The translations under genes were made by a program, and so were the position numbers. This document shows, piece by piece, positions 62,567 to 64,000 of a stretch of 64,000 nucleotides of DNA. Positions within the stretch are counted from its first letter, which is position 1. Each line of letters opens with the position of its first letter. Where the stretch lies: assembly GCA_007844125.1 (NCBI GenBank), contig CM017558.1:42521269-42585268 (forward strand), in the 5' to 3' direction. This DNA is from Sinonovacula constricta. Its lineage: Eukaryota; Mollusca; Bivalvia; Cardiida; Solecurtidae. The notes under the pieces are model-generated. The model ran no database searches, was not told the DNA's origin, and saw only the letters and a list, made by a program, of their open reading frames with translations.

Positions 62567-64000
62567 TGATAGACGAACATACTGACTGATAGATGAACAT
62601 ACTGACTGATAGACGAACATACTGACTGATGGACGAACATACTGTCTGATAGACGAACATACTGACTGATAGACGAACATACTGACTGATAGATGAACAT
62701 ACTGACTGATAGACGAACATACTGACTGATGGACGAACATACTGACTGATGGACGAACATACTGACTGATAGACGAACATACTGACTGATAGACGAACAT
62801 ACTGACTGATAGATGAACATACTGACTGATAGACGAACATACTGACTGATAGATGAACATACTGACTGATAGACGAACATACTGACTGATAGACGAACAT
62901 ACTGACTGATAAACGAACATACTGACTGATAGACGAACATACTGACTGATGGACGAACATACTGACTGATAGACGAACATACTGACTGATAGATGAACAT
63001 ACTGACTGATAGACGAACATACTGACTGATACAACAAACTAACTGACTGACAGACGAACATACTGACTGATAGATGAACATACTGACTGATAGACGAACA
63101 TACTGACTGATAGATGAACATACTGACTGATAGATGAACATACTGACTGATAGACGAACATACTGACTGATAGACGAACATACTGACTGATAGACGAACA
63201 TACTGACTGATAGACGAACATACTGACTGATACAACAAACTAACTGACTGACAGACGAACATACTGACTGATAGATGAACATACTGACTGATAGACGAAC
63301 AGACTGACTGATGGACGAACACGGTGACTGATAGATGAAAATACTGACTGATAGATGAACATACTGACTGAAAGATGAACATACTGACTGATAGCCGAAC
63401 ATACTGACTGAAAGACGAACATACTGACTGAAAGACGAACATGCTGACTTACAGAAGAACATACTGACTGATAGACGAACATACTGACTGATAGACGAAC
63501 ATGCTGACTGATAGACGAACATACTGACTGAAAGACGAACATACTGACTGATAGACAAACATATTGACTGATAGAGGAACATGCTGACTTACAGAAGAAC
63601 ATACTGACAGATAGACGAACAGACTGAAAGTTAGACGAACAGACTGAAAGATAGACGAACAGACTGACTGATAGACGAACAGACTGACTGATAGACGAAC
63701 AGATGGACTGATTTACGAACATACTGACTGATGGACGAACAGACTGACTTATGGATGAACACACTGACTGATAGACAAACATATTGACTGATAGACGAAC
63801 AGACTGACTGATAGACCAACTGACGGACTAATACTAGAACAGACTGACTGGCAGACAAACAGACTGACGTTTTAACGAACAGACTGACCTTTAGACGAAC
63901 AGACTGACATTTAGACGAAAAGACTTACCGATTGATAGAACTTAATTCACAGCTTGTTTTTTTTTTTAACAAAGAAACCCACGAATAAACCAAGACACCT

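Larger units (their letters stand above)
59641..63930 (-). repeat. 20-bp satellite, about 4.3 kb, roughly 210 units
   Basis: Main unit GACTGATAGACGAACATACT. A 21-bp variant replaces AGACGAA with ACAACAAA, and a 19-bp variant reads GACGAAATACT. The minus strand has no stop codon in the unit. Because 20 is not divisible by three, each frame cycles through the same 20 residues (SVSMFVYQSVCSSISQYVRL), giving overlapping frames of up to 750 codons. The unit edges become irregular beyond 63,600. I regard it as non-coding. Confidence 0.95.

Noticed and set aside
60201..63442. Minus-strand frames of 737 and 750 codons as giant repeat proteins
   Set aside because: All three frames are open with the same peptide because of the 20-bp unit. 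There is no start context, splice structure or frame-specific constraint.

Overview
The window is eukaryotic nuclear DNA: AT-rich, with GT/AG introns, tRNA-derived SINEs, DNA-transposon remnants and very large tandem arrays. Gene content and repeat style suggest an invertebrate, most likely a bivalve mollusc. That placement is inference; no species marker is present.

Left third (234-19,789, minus strand): one multi-exon gene. I assembled 17 coding exons whose GT/AG junctions and phases all agree. They give an open frame of 867 codons plus stop, ending in a charged coiled coil. The order of conserved blocks matches TMEM232, a protein linked to the sperm flagellum in mammals. An optional in-frame 24-bp microexon (875 residues) lies in the intron after coding exon 8. 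The 5' UTR holds a start-stop ATG-TAG.

Middle (23,369-30,804, plus strand): a five-exon LYR-motif gene of 125 residues, LYRM7 (MZM1-like), a mitochondrial complex III assembly factor. Its promoter side has NRF1-like and ETS-like motifs. Intron 1 holds a 1.37-kb non-autonomous DNA transposon with about 100-bp inverted repeats and a perfect 8-bp target duplication. The two genes are divergently oriented. Between and within them lie several SINE families, including a head-to-head SINE pair forming a palindrome of about 138 bp, and a full-length SINE with a 14-bp target duplication.

Right half: no convincing genes. A 17.5-kb minisatellite (31,401-48,908; mostly 29-bp units) changes from one unit type to another and contains a 4.15-kb higher-order duplication. 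It is followed by SINE-rich DNA, a (ATT/ATC)n tract, a 92-bp satellite (nine copies, 55,199-56,020), a purine tract, and a 20-bp satellite (59,640-63,930). The minus strand of the 20-bp satellite is open in all three frames with the same 20-residue peptide, which explains its long ORFs without any gene. In both big arrays the commonest unit variants are CG to TG/CA changes, which suggests germline CpG methylation.
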